In this document: positions 20,190 through 32,071 of the stretch, one piece after another
Position numbering within the stretch: the stretch's first letter is position 1
Layout of the letters: the number at the start of each line of letters is the position of its first letter
Source of the DNA: Hyposmocoma kahamanoa
Lineage: Eukaryota > Arthropoda > Insecta > Lepidoptera > Cosmopterigidae
NCBI RefSeq assembly: GCF_003589595.1
Contig: NW_020653993.1
Location: 7,330,012 to 7,394,011 of the forward strand
DNA length: 64,000 nucleotides
Reading direction: 5' to 3'
Position numbers and translations under genes: made by a program
The notes under the pieces: model-generated
What the model was told of the DNA's origin: nothing
The model's input: only the letters and a program-made list of their open reading frames with translations
Databases searched by the model: none

Positions 20190-20560
20190 CAAAGTATGTA
20201 TATCTTAGGCTAAGAACTCACAGAGCGGTTTCCACACGTGCTCGCCGCGGCTGCGGGATAGCCGTTTTATTTCAATACTCACGACACCGCTGTTTGTGCG
20301 GTCACGTAGCCGCCGCGGTTGCGGATCAGCCCGCAAACTTGGCGGGAGATGATCATAAGTTATTTACGATCGATAGAGATCGTCGCGGGCGAACCGACCG
20401 CAGACACCTCGGGCGTCGACCGCCAAGCGCGCGGGTGACTCCGGCCGGCGCGCGGTTCTATTGGTACCCTGCGGACGCTGCGGCTGTCGCGAGTAACCGT
20501 ACCCGTCACAGACGTAAAACGCGTCGTGAAATGTGCTACTAATTTTTACATACATTATTA
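20190..20560. other. GC-rich, CpG-rich island of unknown origin
   Basis: This stretch is far richer in G, C and CpG than its surroundings. Frames on both strands (20132-20542 plus; 20364-20819 minus) are open mainly because of composition. It contains no domain I recognise. It could be a promoter, a GC-rich transposon or a gene fragment. Confidence 0.35.
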
Positions 20561-20789
20561 CAAGCATTACGTTCAACGGAGGCCGTGGTCCCCCAAACAC
20601 GGCGGGCGCGGGTGAAAATCGAGTGAAAATAGCTCCGTAAGTTCTTAGCGTTAGATCACGATGGCCATTATTACAAATAGTAAACTTATCAACAGGTACC
20701 TTGCAATCAGGGTTCGAAGTTATTAAGATATTTTTTTTTTTTTTTTGAAGATGGAATTCGGAGTTAGTGCGCAATAACTCACATAGGTC

Positions 20790-21003
20790 AATAATAATAA
20801 TAACGCTCACACTCAACATAGCCCCGCACTAGGGAACCCTGTGTCGCGGGTGCCATGGACACACACATAGACAACCACAAATTACACCCAAACTCACGAG
20901 AGAAATAAATGTAAGCCATACAAACATTTCTCCCGGCCCGGGAATCGAACCTGGGACCTCTGCGTGGCAGTCCGGCATTGTAACCGTTCGGCCACGGAGG
21001 CAG
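20790..21003 (-). mobile_element. tRNA-headed SINE (family C), full length, inverted
   Basis: In reverse complement it starts CTGCCTCCGTGGCCGAACGG, has the B box GGTTCGATTCCCGGGCCGGG, the TTTCTCTCGTGAGTTTGGGT body and a (TTA)n tail that appears on the plus strand as AATAATAATAATAA. With 51582-51795 this is one of the two best copies. Confidence 0.9.
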
Positions 21004-21043
21004 TTTATATTTTCTTTCATAATTATCTGATATGTATGATTTT

Positions 21044-21336
21044 TGTAGGAGTAGAGTTCGTTCAGGGAAGTACTGCCACATATTTTTTGTCGCCAAGCAG
21101 TAATGGGAGCATTACAGGTTTTGAATGGTAAGAGTGCTGATGAAATTACAGGCACATGGGAATTGTCAACTTTTTTTTAAAAAGTATGACGGGCGCAGTG
21201 GTAGTGCCCCTCAGATTATTGCGTTTTAAAGCTCTGATTGGCCAGTGCCAAAAACAACAATGCCATCATTGTTGTGCATAGGCATGTCGTTTACCACCAG
21301 GCGCACGACTTGTTGGTTCCGTTACTTGGTATTGTA
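21044..21336 (+). repeat. SINE-like family A copy
   Basis: It begins TGTAGGAGTAGAG and ends GGTTCCGTTACTTGGTATTG. The start block is shortened by about 20 bp, and the end is fused directly to a family B fragment. Confidence 0.8.
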
Positions 21337-21456
21337 AGAGGTGGAATATTTTCTTCAAATTTAAAAGGGACCAAAAAAAAGCATCACCAAAATCAAACTT
21401 ACAATAAAAACATGCAGTCGAATTGAGAACCTCCTCTTTTTGAAAACGGTTAAAAT
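21336..21456 (+). repeat. Interspersed repeat family B fragment
   Basis: It reads GAGGTGGAATATTTTCTTCA, then AGTCGAATTGAGAACCTCCT and GGTTAAAAT. It directly abuts the end of the family A copy. Confidence 0.65.
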
Positions 21457-22013
21457 ATCTGGGAAAACGATTTCATTTGTGATTGAGATTTGAGGTTGTT
21501 TTATTTTCCAATTAATTTTCTGTCACGATTATTATCACTTTGTCCCTTGCTTGCAATAAAAATTATTAGTAAATCCGTGTTTATGGATTATTGGAAAGGA
21601 TATTCACAATCGCACGCTACTCGCTTCGCCTCGTTCTCTTTTATAACTTACGTTAAATAATACGTCATTTTATTTATAGCTACCGCGTATACGTACACGC
21701 ACGGCACGTATTTGCGCTCGTGACTTTTAATGCTTTAGCTTAATATAGACTTTCTCCGAACATAGAATTTAATTTGAATAACATTAAATTAAATTTTATT
21801 TTGTAAATGTATTCTTATAGGCTTTTCCGAGCGCTAAGTGAGTCTTTTGAAGGTACTATTAGATATTCTGTGGCAAAACTGACACCGGTAGGAAAGAGAG
21901 ATTCTCGAGCAACGTTTGCGAGCTGGAGGACGCAGTGAAGGACAATAGATGGACCGGCGCCATCATGAAGGTAGCAGGGAGGAACTACAGCGATGAGTTA
22001 GTACGATGATGGT

Positions 22014-22290
22014 GGTAGTAGAGCTCCATGTGAAAGAGTTCGTCCAGGGAAGTACTGACATCTTATCTATTTCTGCCGCCAAGCAGTAATGTCATTACTG
22101 TATTCCAGTTTTGAATGTTAAGGATGCTGGTGAAATTACAGGCACATGGGACTTGTCAACTATCAGTGCCCCTTAGATCTTTGCGATTAGAAGCTCTGAG
22201 TGGCACTGCAATTGTTATGGCCAGGCGTGTATAGCTTACTATCAGGCACACGATTTGTTCGTCCTGTCACTTGATATTATAAAAAAAATC
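22014..22290 (+). repeat. SINE-like family A copy
   Basis: It starts GGTAGTAGAGCTCCATGTGA and ends CTGTCACTTGATATTATAAA. The GGTGACGGGCGCAG block is deleted. Confidence 0.85.
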
Positions 22291-22657
22291 ATTCGAAACG
22301 TATGTCATGAAATGCAGGAACATTTCAGAGGTGTATCTTGACCTATTTTGAAGTTCCAACGCCAAAATGTGACGTCATATTTTAATAGTCCAGAGATAGC
22401 CAGTTCAGTGCAGTAGAATATGGTTATTCTAGCCAGCTTAGACAGTGTATGTGGAAGATTACTCCGTCTACGTGAGTTAAACGAGTTTCTATCCTTACCG
22501 TTGAACAAGGAAATTGTGGATGAGCCGTTTTGCTGTTTTCAAATAGGTATAGAAACTGTTGCATTGCTATTGCAAATCAGGTCTACCATAATACTAATAA
22601 ATAAACTATACTACTAAAAAGCCACTTCCGAGGTGTGGAATGACCTTCCCCGCCTGT

Positions 22658-22783
22658 GCGAGACTGGCATATATTCTCATTGCGTACTTTCTGTAAGAAA
22701 TGTTTTTTTGACTGGCTAGAGCGAGACTGTCATATTGTCTCAGTGTGCACTTTCTGTAAGAAATGTGTTTTTGACTGGCTATT
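22658..22783 (+). repeat. Two tandem 63-bp units coding in-frame repeats
   Basis: Each unit starts GCGAGACTG(G/T)CATAT and holds ACTTTCTGTAAGAAATGT and TTGACTGGCTA. Because 63 is a multiple of 3, both copies read in the same frame (TFCKKCFFDWL and TFCKKCVFDWL). The upstream EVWNDLPRLC resembles the tail of LINE reverse transcriptases, so this may be a duplicated LINE end. Confidence 0.6.
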
Positions 22784-23829
22784 GTTCAGGCAAACTTTGG
22801 AGGTAGGCATTGTTGTAGTTGTGTGTGGATTGTCCTCTGTGTGTAAAACTAGTATCTTTATAATGGTGGCACTTCGCATGGCTATTTGTATTTGCTATTG
22901 TTTGACGTACAAACAAACATGCAGACACTGACATATATGACCGTCTATATATGGAGCCAAATAAGGAGAAGGACAAATTTATGATTTTGTGGTAAGTATT
23001 TAATAATCTGCTGAAAAATAAACTGAAAGAACAGGCGGTCTATCAAGAAATACGATACTACGTGACTGAGTTCGCAACGAAGCTCATACGTACTACACAA
23101 ATGTCAGTTTTACGATGAAATTAACGTCAAAATTTGATACGATAGCTGTTATTTGAAGTTTTGGAATAAGGTATCCACAAATACTTAAGTATACCAAATC
23201 ACGATCTTCGATCGTTGCTTCATATTTCGTGTACAACTCCTGAAATTATAATATTCGTGTTAGTTCTTCTTTTTTTGAACATGACAGGTTGTAGTAGAAT
23301 ATCAGCGGCGCTGAGGAAGACTCCGCCACTCTGCTGTGCTACAGACCTTTTTATCTCCCACCGCTATTGTTATTACTAAACTGTAAGTGTAAAATAACTT
23401 TTTTTTATAGCGCCCGGCTCATTGAGACATAAAGTTGATAAGTCCCATGCGATTGTAATTCTTAGAGGATGGAAAAATTCCATAGTCTTAGCTGTAATTA
23501 CACCAGTACTAATTAAATATTCAATCTTCGTTGCATTGGTAGTAGACGAAAAGAAAAATGGCCTATCCTATATACCGCCTCTCTTCTTTTATTCGTACAA
23601 GAGTGTAATCTTGGCGAGTACCTACCTGGGGAACTATAGAACAAGTTGCCAGGATTAAGTAGATAGCTCGACCAAGCCTCTATCGAGCTTATCAATATTT
23701 CGTGAAACTAGCTCTTCAATACTAGAGTTATGGTTTATAGAGTTCAGATCGGTAAATAACTGTACTTTGATATCGATTCACGTTAGGTAACATTAAGTAA
23801 ATAAAATTTTTGTTCGTTGCTAGAACTTA

Positions 23830-24016
23830 TTGGTGACATTACAGGCACATGGGACTTGGTAACGTATGTCTCTAGGTGACGGGCGCATTGGCAGTGTTTA
23901 CTCAGATCTTTGCTATTTAAAGCTCTGAGTGGCACTGTAACTGTTAAGGACAGGCGTGTAGCTTAAGGTCAGGCGCATGACTTGTTCGTCCCGTCCCTTG
24001 ATATTATAAAAAAACA
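23830..24016 (+). repeat. SINE-like family A, 5'-truncated
   Basis: It runs from GGTGACATTACAGGCACATG to CCCTTGATATTATAAAAAA. The first third is missing. Confidence 0.8.
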
Positions 24017-24235
24017 AAAATCACAAATATGATTTTATTCGAATTTCAAAAACGAGGGTTTCTCATTTTCATTTATTTATTTATAAAGCATTGGCTTCAG
24101 AGACGTCAGCTTAATGGTAACATATAATCAAGAAACGCACAACGTAATATACTTCGAATAATAACGCAGTAATATACATAAACTAAAAAATAATTCGTGT
24201 AAAAAATGTAACCACTAAAATCCGCTATTTTTTTC

Positions 24236-24440
24236 CTTCCACGGGGGTTTTCAATTCAACTGTATTTTTTTGTGTGTTACGCGATTGCTCTGATATTGGT
24301 GAACCGATTTTGATGATTCGTTTTTGATGGAAACAGGGTTCCTGGTCCCAATTAAATTTGAAGAAAATGTTCTACCTCTAACGGTAGCAAATTAGGCAAA
24401 TTGGATGAATCCAGCTTATTGAATTTTACCCATTTCCCGT
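24236..24440 (-). repeat. Interspersed repeat family B, inverted
   Basis: In reverse complement it shows the CGGTTCACCAATATCAGAGC block and the TTGAATTGAAAACCCCC end in the same order as the other family B copies, though diverged. Confidence 0.5.
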
Positions 24441-24483
24441 TGACTGATTTTAATAAAACTTGACACATAATCATAATAAATGT

Positions 24484-24553
24484 AAGTCACCATAACATTA
24501 TATTTTCATTATATTTTACATCATATAATGAAAATATAATGTTATGGTGACTT
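24484..24553. repeat. Perfect 30-bp inverted repeat, 10-nt loop
   Basis: Bases 24484-24513 (AAGTCACCATAACATTATAT and ten more) are the exact inverted complement of 24524-24553. The 10-nt loop is TTTTACATCA. The arms are uninterrupted and AT-rich. It lies between a family B copy and a family E copy. Confidence 0.9.
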
Positions 24554-24564
24554 AGATTTGATTT

Positions 24565-25025
24565 GTTGGAAATGGAAAAAAAAAACCGACGAGAGAAGCC
24601 CCTCAACAGTGTACAGCAGCTTTTGTTTCAGCTCATACAATTCGTTTTGTATACGTACGGCTGTATGTGTGTCTTATCTATTTATGTTTTCCGATTTCTC
24701 CGTCAATAGTGGACCGATTTTGAAAACTCTTTGTTTGAAAGGGCGCACTCTCGTGGCGGTCCGTGATGCTGTGCCGGATACGTTTTGGCTATCACAAATT
24801 AAATTAAAAAAAAAATATCAAAAATTAAAAAAAACTTTGCACTTGACACAATGCGTGTTATCAATAAATCACCGTCACCATGACCACCAGAAAAGAAAAT
24901 ATAAAGTGTACAAAGGAGTCCGTAACAATCCCATTATCGCCAAGAAGTCAAAATCTGACGAGGTGATCCCATGGAAACCCAAAAAAGCCGTTAACCAAGC
25001 TTTTGAGGTCATTTTTTTTTATTGA
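24565..25025 (+). repeat. Interspersed repeat family E
   Basis: It opens with an A run and CCGACGAGAGAAG and later holds CAATCCCATTATCGCCAAGA and GGTGATCCCATGGAAACCC. The same blocks occur inverted at 41262-41785. The 155-codon frame here is a result of repeat composition; no domain is recognisable. Confidence 0.55.
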
Positions 25026-25584
25026 AAAAGTTATAATTATTATAAAAAAGTTATACCTTTGACTCCTGCTATTGGGTTAAGGTGACTCGGACGTGTGTGT
25101 GTATGCGAGAAATCATAAAAAAATTATAGCCACTATCTCGACGATTTAAGACCTCGATTATAATTTTAGTTGTACTTCCAGGTTGTAAGCGTAATTTGTA
25201 AAAAATATAGTTAGTATATTTTTTATCGAGGTACTAAAACAAGCCAATACATATACCCGAGGCGGTTAGCCACAACTTTAGCCGAACTTTAGCGAGGGTG
25301 TCTATTACTCCGAGGGTTTATTTTGGATTTTAGTTTTCAGGTGAAAACTATTTTTTACTGCAATTGCGAGAGAAAAAAAATCAATCGTTTACGCTTTACA
25401 ACAAAATCACGAATCAAAGTTCTGAAGTTTTAGCAACGACTTCAATCTATTGACAAGAACATTCACAGCAACTACATGTTCCAAACAAAACACTATCAAT
25501 AGTGATAGCACATAAGTAAAGAAATAAAGGTGATAGTGTTATTATTATCGAGTTCTTAGGTTTTCGCTATTGTTATACATAGAA

Positions 25585-25650
25585 AATGAAACTATTTTTC
25601 CAGATTTAAATCGCGTATATTTGTTTTTTACATGGGCACGTTTGACCCCG
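25585..25650 (-). repeat. Interspersed repeat family D, inverted
   Basis: On the plus strand it reads GAAACTATTTTTCCAGATTT, AAATCGCGTATATTTGTTTT, then a segment ending ACGTTTGACC, the inverted order of 13880-14012. Confidence 0.5.
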
Positions 25651-26457
25651 TTAGTGTTATTATTATTAATTATTGTATTACTAAAAAGAAAAAACAAATT
25701 AAGTAAAAGAAAAGAAATTCAGTCGAGTTGTTGAAATTATTGTTGTTATGGCATTGCTATGGTCAAGTACATAGATATCATTGAGCCATTGTGTTATTGT
25801 GTAGTCAGAACACTCTGTTGTTTATTAATATATGATTTATGTTGTTTCGTTTTTTCAACCAGACGCAGATAAAACAAACGCAACAAAACGCCACGATTAA
25901 GTGGTCTTTGGCAATCATGAGCGTCTTTCGAACGATTTAAGTGCCACATCGCGTCACTACAATGGTCCATAAACAAACGCGGGAAAATAATATGGCGTCA
26001 CCGTCTAAGTGGAAAAGGCACGGAATAAAACCGAGCTTAGTTTTAGAATGTAACATTTTCGTAATGAAAATGATCCACCCACAAGCACTGAATTTTCACA
26101 GCGCAGCCATCTCGGTGGCACTGGAGGTTTATTTACTGTGATGAATTATTATAATGTTATTAATTATAATAATCTTTTTTGTTTTCGAGATTATTATCAA
26201 GTGTTGCTTTAGTTGTATTCTATTATATTCTATATCTATTCTATTATGTTTCGTTTATTAAACTTTTAATATATATATTTAATACATACATAAACTAGAG
26301 CAAGTACTGGCTGTTTGAGCTTGTCTGAGTCACTCGATGTTAATTTAAAAACTAGGTACTTGTTACATCCTAGGGATTAAATGATGCACTTTACTCCCGC
26401 TACGTAAGGCTTTAACCTGCTTTGACGTACTTTTAGAGCATGAGAATAGTTATTTTT
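25651..26457. other. Intergenic, nothing recognised
   Basis: AT-rich sequence; the small frames at 25794-25976 and 25941-26141 are not supported. Confidence 0.35.
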
Positions 26458-26546
26458 GATACAAGTGCGGAAAGTTAGTCATTATTCACGAGTCTCGAGT
26501 CTTGAGACTGGAGACAAGTGAAAATGACAAATCCGCACGTGTATCA
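26458..26546. repeat. Short inverted-repeat element
   Basis: TGATACAAGTGCGG pairs with CCGCACGTGTATCA; pairing continues to GTTAGTCATT against AAATGAC. The loop holds GAGTCTCGAGTCTTGAGACT. Confidence 0.5.
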
Positions 26547-27314
26547 AACGACGTTTTTTAATACATTTGCAAAAAGACTACAATTAAAGTGAAATAAAAC
26601 AGTATTTAAAAAAAACTCATTTTATTTCTTTGTCTAATAAAAATTCAGAGTACAATGGCAACTGTTGCCAGTATTCAGCCACATTAAAATTACTATTTTA
26701 TCTCGCGTAATAATCACCTCCGGTCATTGTTAATACTCAATCAGCATTCTTTATAAAATATTTTGATATTTTTAAATGTAACCCGTTGATTTATAAAACA
26801 CCTGTGCAATTTAAACAAGTAAGATGTTTGTAAGTAAATATAAGTTTTAATGACGAATGACTTACGTCACAAAGCACATAAATGTTAAATAAATATCCAT
26901 CCTCTTTAGCTCTATGTTTAAAACAAACATCAGTAAAGTTAAAAAAATGGAAAGTAAAAAGCACTAGTGAGAAAAATCCAACTTTCGGCACGATTTGTAG
27001 TACGAAAAATACCACGTTTTTAGCGACTGTATTAAAAAGGTATTTATCACAGTATTCTTGTGCTGTATTGCTACGGAACGAGTTTTTTTATTAAAAAAAT
27101 AAGTGCGCATTTAATTTTCATCTCACATGATGGAAAGTGACGATGGAGCATGCACACCTAAGTAATGCCTTGAGTTAATAGACCTTACGAATTTCTCTAA
27201 GTGCTCAATGCAGATCTTTGTTTTTTTTCTTTTTTTTTATGAATAAAATAAATATTGGTATGAATTTTTTTTACATTTTTTGTATGGTATATATAGTAGA
27301 TCGTACAACAAGTG

Positions 27315-27402
27315 CATAAAACGCGTCATTTTATCCGAGACGAGTATATCCGAGCCGCAGGCGAGTGTGGATACTTAAGTGGAGGGTAAAATGGGTTTTA
27401 TG
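27315..27402. repeat. Short inverted-repeat element
   Basis: CATAAAACGCGTCATTTTAT pairs with GGTAAAATGGGTTTTATG. The centre has GAGCCGCAGGCGAG; a related GAGCCGACAGGCGAG core is at about 63330-63345. Confidence 0.55.
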
Positions 27403-27654
27403 AACGAGTTATACACTCTGCTTTTCATTTCAATTGCGAGGAAATTAAACAGCAATATTACAAATAAACGATTATTTATTTAAAATTGAATGTAAAATTA
27501 CGACAATTAGACATATCTAATGTGATGGTTTTTTATTTTATGCACTAGAGCATAAAATCCTATTTTATGCAGCTTGCACCCAGCAGTTTTTATATACGAA
27601 CTTTAAGGGCATGAGAAGTGAAAATTCATTTAAGTTCTATTTGCGTCCCCAGAC

Positions 27655-27775
27655 GGTGTTCGCACGAATCACGTGCGCGACTCCACCACACCTCGAGTAT
27701 TGCCTTGCTCAATACTCTCCTGGACGAGGTCCGTGATGCCGATGTGCTCACCGACAAGTTACCGAATGTAATGTA
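27655..27775. other. Small GC-rich patch, possible decayed coding sequence
   Basis: The plus strand reads LLNTLLDEVRDADVLTDK without stops and the minus strand is also open over about 80 bp. The composition contrasts with AT-rich flanks. It could be a transposon protein remnant; no family recognised. Confidence 0.3.
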
Positions 27776-28007
27776 TAATTTTGACATTATTTGAATAACT
27801 ACTTGGCATCATCATAGGGTGTACTTAACGTTATTGATATTAATATTTTATTTTCTTTCTGTCTTTATTGTTCACGTGTATAATTTTAGGTATTGACATG
27901 TACTTATGACTTGCGTTGTGAGTGCTTTGGGTGACATTGTAATCTCTCAATGTATATTTTTATATAAATTAATAAATAAGCAACATCAACATAGTTTGAT
28001 TTTGTGA

Positions 28008-28147
28008 TATTAAGTGATGGAATGAACAAGTCATGCGCCTGCTGGTAAGCGACACGCCTGTCCATAACAGTTCCAGCGCCATTCAGAGCTTTGAATTGCA
28101 GACTTGGGGGCCACTGCCACTTGACTGCACCCTTACCATGAGAAATA
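28008..28147 (-). repeat. SINE-like family A fragment, inverted
   Basis: It reads GATATTAAGTGATGGAATGA, GCGACACGCCTGTCCATAAC and ends CACCCTTACCATGAG; the central blocks are partly deleted. Confidence 0.75.
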
Positions 28148-28751
28148 GAAATAAAGTAATAAAGCCATTTATTGCAATGCCACATTAAAAAAAAGACAAA
28201 AAAAAACTAATATAAACATAAACAAAAATAACACAAAAAACATTTTTACAATAAGTAGTACCAGTCTTTATATTTCCTCAATCTCTCTCGGCAATCATCG
28301 GATTTCCGAATGCATACGAATATTAATTTCCATGCCTATTAATTATTAGATATAAAATCTTTATTATTAATAGTAATAATTTGAATTTTGGATTATTCAA
28401 AGGGTCCTAGAGAAATAAGACATGAAGTCCTGTTTGTCTGTAGTTATATCGGGGCTCGTATATTACTTTTTGCGTCAAAAGTAGGTGTGATTGCGGTACT
28501 TTCTTGTTCACAAGAAGCTCTACTGCTACAAAACTGTCCACTGCGCACAAGTCTTGCAAATGGTATGAAATATCAATTACCAGTTTACATAGGAAAAGCG
28601 TTAGCCCCCTTTTTGCTTTGCCGTCGCCGGGTAATAATCATTACTACCTGTACGATGGGCCGTAACCAAAGTTATATATACATTCACAAATTTGTTTATT
28701 TTTGTTGGAAATTATACGTTACGTAAAGGACATAGCGTTCAAATTTGCAAA

Positions 28752-28830
28752 GAGCGGTGGTAGCCCATTGGGAAAACGGTTGCTTTTTATTGAAGAGGTT
28801 GAGGATTTGAATCTATTTTGTGGCAGAATG
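28752..28830 (+). repeat. Possible decayed tRNA-derived SINE head
   Basis: GCGGTGGTAGCCCATTGGG resembles an A box region and GAGGATTTGAATC a B box, spaced as in a tRNA. No cloverleaf could be completed, so this is a weak call. Confidence 0.25.
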
Positions 28831-29287
28831 TACTTATGTCTGCTGTTAATAAAGGCGGCACTTCGTATAGAACATCGGCCATTCTCAAAATAGCTTCCTT
28901 TCCTGTCTCTGTAAAACATTAAACAGAACCACAATTTTTTTTATGTAGTTTGTACTTTTATCTAAAGGTATTTTTAAGGCTTTAGCTCTGCTACTTAATT
29001 ATTATACTTATTTTATTTTTCAAACCCTTGTTCTCCAATTACCGTAGCCTGTCCGGACGCTACTTTTGTCTGCAAATTTACTTCTCATTTTAGTCCGGGA
29101 TGGATTAGGCCAGTACCATTCAAGATCCTGGGCGGCGAAATACTGTTTGTGTAATCACATAAAAATTTAACTTTAAATTTAACATTATAATTACCATAGC
29201 CATATCTTTTCAAAGTGCCTGTCCCCAAACCACGAAATATTTGAAAGTCACTGTTGCCTGAATCGCGAGCTATCAGTCGTGTCTCGG

Positions 29288-29322
29288 CACTCGAATAGTG
29301 CTACATTCGCACTATTCGAGTG
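29288..29322. repeat. Perfect 13-bp hairpin
   Basis: CACTCGAATAGTG and CACTATTCGAGTG flank a 9-nt loop. Nothing else marks the surrounding 28900-30060, which I could not assign. Confidence 0.6.
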
Positions 29323-30065
29323 TCAGAGTCGACGTATTCGTTTGCAACTTACATAAGTATCTAATTACCGTAACTTTGGTTTCAAAATTTTTTAATTTCT
29401 ATTCCCCTATTCGTAAATTACATTTCTCAAGGAAATGCGTTGTCGCTTATTGAAGTAAAAGAGTTTTTAAGAAAATGGTCCGTATTCTAATCAGTACCGT
29501 AGTACCGTAGCTATTCTAATTACCGTAGTATGAAAATACTAACGAGTTTTAAACATACAAATAGTACGTAATTTCGTGACAGTATATAGCATATCCAAAC
29601 ATATTATGATACAAACCAGACTTCTAGATAATTAGATGTTAAAATGAAACTAATTAACAATATTTTTGGGAAAAAATATAAGTAGAAAAAGTTAGAAAAA
29701 AAGATATTTGCGGCACATCAGCGGTGATAACGTTTAAAAAATAACCCGATTTTATATCGGCGATCGAAAGAGAAGAAAAAGAGAGAGATATGAGTAAAGA
29801 AACTCTCGTGACATATCAGATGCCACAACATTTTTTCGTTTCGGATCTCTATTATCTTTAATAAGCTTTTCTAATAAGGCGAAAAGTTAACGTCATGTCC
29901 TATTACGAACTTAAAATTAGAGCTATGAACAGAGCGTCGCATTAACGTCAAACAACATTATCTTTATGGATGTTTTGTAGATAATATATTTTAAGGAATG
30001 GAAAAAGTGTATTATACTTAGTGTCAGATAGCGTAAGGTTCATTGTTACAAAAATATCTCACCTT

Positions 30066-30172
30066 TGGTGTAATAAGGTCACATCTGCAAAATGATAATT
30101 TTTCAGAAGAGAGCTTTAAAGATTTTGCAAACGAAATTAGTCGATAACTTTTTTTATACTCGTATACGAGAG
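30066..30172 (+). repeat. Interspersed repeat family F
   Basis: It shares with 35040-35122 and 54290-54386 the order CACATCTGCAAAAT, TTTTTCAGAAGAG, TTTAAAGATT, GAAATTAGTCGATAAC. The family is unknown. Confidence 0.5.
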
Positions 30173-30246
30173 TCATAAAATTTCATATTTTTATAATTTG
30201 TTCACGTAGTTCGTATTGTTTTTGTGATAAAAGTGCGTTTGACGTA

Positions 30247-30800
30247 TGATCATCATCATCATCAGCCAGTAGACGTCCACTGCTGAACATAGGCCTCCCC
30301 CAAAGATTTCCAGACTAGCCGATCGGAAGCGACGTGCATCCTTCGGTTACCAGTAGCTCTTATCAGATCGTTCGTCCATCTAGTAGAAGGCCGTCCCACT
30401 GTACGCCTTCCGGTTCGTGATCTCTATTCAAGAACCCTTCTGCCTCAACGGCCGTCAATTCTACGAGCTTTGTACGCTGCCCACTGCTACTTCAACTTAT
30501 TAATCCTTTGTGCTAGCTATGTGGTGAATTTCGTGCTTATACGGAACTCCTCTTTTCTGATTCGATCACGTAGAGAAATGCCGAGCATCGCTCGCTCCAT
30601 AGCTCTTTGTTTGAGCTTTTTGACCTCATAGGCCCATAGAAGTGATTACCTCTCAGAGCCGTAGGTCATCGCTATGGTAACACGCACTGCTCGAAGACTT
30701 TTGACTTCGAAGACTGCGGTATTGCGGACGAGAAGACGTCCTGGAGCTTCCTGAAAGCTGCATTGACCTCTTTCTCGAAGTTGGCTCTGCTTAATTGGAC
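30247..30800 (-). pseudogene. RTE-like LINE, C-terminal coding and 3' end
   Basis: In reverse complement the frames contain AMLGISLRDRIR, INKLKWQWAAYKARR, then VGRPSTRWTND and SLGEAYVQQWTS, ending at CATCATCATCATCATCAG (plus strand view). This is the C-terminal end of lepidopteran endonuclease-reverse-transcriptase elements of RTE type. Stops and shifts show decay. A second related end follows at 30905-31275. Confidence 0.75.
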
Positions 30801-30904
30801 ACAAGGACGTATGATCATATGTGTATTTATTACACCAAATATACTAACTTTTTACGTCTAAAAACCATGTAAAAATAATCAAGTACTTGCGTTTTGGCGA
30901 ATGC

Positions 30905-31275
30905 TATATCAATCAGCCTATTGCAGTCCACTGCTGGACATAAGCCACCCCAAGTGTACGCCATGGTGCCCGATCACCCGTTTTCCGCATCCAACCACTA
31001 CCCGCGGCCTTCTTCAGATCGTCGGTCTATCTTCCAGGGGGACGTCCTACGTTACGTTTGCCGAGACGTGCTCTCCACTCGAGAACCCGTCTACTCCATC
31101 GCTCATCGGTTCTGCGACAGATGTGGCCAGCCCACTGCCACTTCAGCTTGCTACATTTCTAGACGGTGTGAAAGGAATGTCCTTTAGCCTTATAGCCGGA
31201 TATCTTCGTTCCGGACTTTGCTCCTTAACGAGATACCCAGCATAGATCTTTCCATAGCTCGCTGAACGACGAGTA
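30905..31275 (-). pseudogene. RTE-like LINE 3' end, second copy
   Basis: The minus strand reads ERSMLGISLKEQSP, LKWQWAGHICRRTDERWS, NVGRPPGRWTDDLKKAAG and TLGVAYVQQWTAIG. Its wording differs from the adjacent copy, so this is a separate insertion of another subfamily, not a tandem duplication. Confidence 0.75.
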
Positions 31276-31879
31276 GTCTGTGAGCCAGTTCGACCGTCAT
31301 ATTCCACGTCATATTCCATGTGCTATAATGCTACATATTGGGAATGAATCTATTTTTTCGGACTTCCTTCTACTTCGGTATCTCACTATTGAGGGTCGAA
31401 AAAAATCAAATGCTTCAGGTATTTAGTATTAAATAACGGTCTTACAAAACATATACGATACACTTAAGTATATTATCTGAAGAATGTGCTAATGTGTTCC
31501 ACGACAGGACGTATTTTACTCAATAATATAAAATTCTGAATACAGGTTAAAATAAAAGTCTTTATTGTTAATCTAAATTGGTGAAGAAAGATATAATAAT
31601 AATTATTAAATATAATAAAGTTCCAGGTGCTGTTGGGGCATCTTCGCCGAGACGAGGGCTTAGCGCCCAGTTACATGACGCGAAATTTTACGCGCGGCCG
31701 CTTAATTACCACGCTTTCACGTACATTCATGGCGAATCTGAATTCTATTTACTAGATAACAACAATTGAATTCCTCTGAATAATTCAATGGTCGCCGCTT
31801 AGACTAAAGACAAGCCAGTCTCGCCCGCTTATTTAAGTTAAAACGTAAAAGCTTAATAAATAGAGCGTACTTTGCCATA

Positions 31880-32060
31880 ACAGTTAGGTGCACGCGGTCG
31901 CTGCGCGGCGTGAGCGCGACGAAATTCGTGTCGAATATATGCGTCCTGACGGTTTCGCAGCCATGATGAGGAAGAGGTGTGCCTCCCTGGAGGCCCGCCT
32001 ACGCGCCAGCACCAACAGCATCCCGAGCGTATTTGCGAACCGCTGGGACAGTCCAATGTT
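31880..32060 (+). pseudogene. Possible transposon protein remnant
   Basis: A plus-strand frame reads RPDGFAAMMRKRCASLEARL, then STNSIPSVFANRWDSPML. The (M/R)KRCASL...SNSI pattern resembles a protein commonly encoded by repeats in moth genomes, but I cannot name it. It is cut by a family A copy at 32072. Confidence 0.35.
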
Positions 32061-32071
32061 GAATGTTGTTT

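Noticed and set aside
20132..20819. Long overlapping frames on both strands
   Set aside because: Open because of GC-rich composition; Arg-rich translation with no recognisable domain.
24558..25025. 155-codon open frame
   Set aside because: It lies in repeat family E, is Lys-rich because of A runs, and the inverted copy at 41262-41785 does not keep the frame.
30247..30264. CAT trinucleotide microsatellite
   Set aside because: It is the usual 3' terminus of the RTE-like LINE in inverted orientation.
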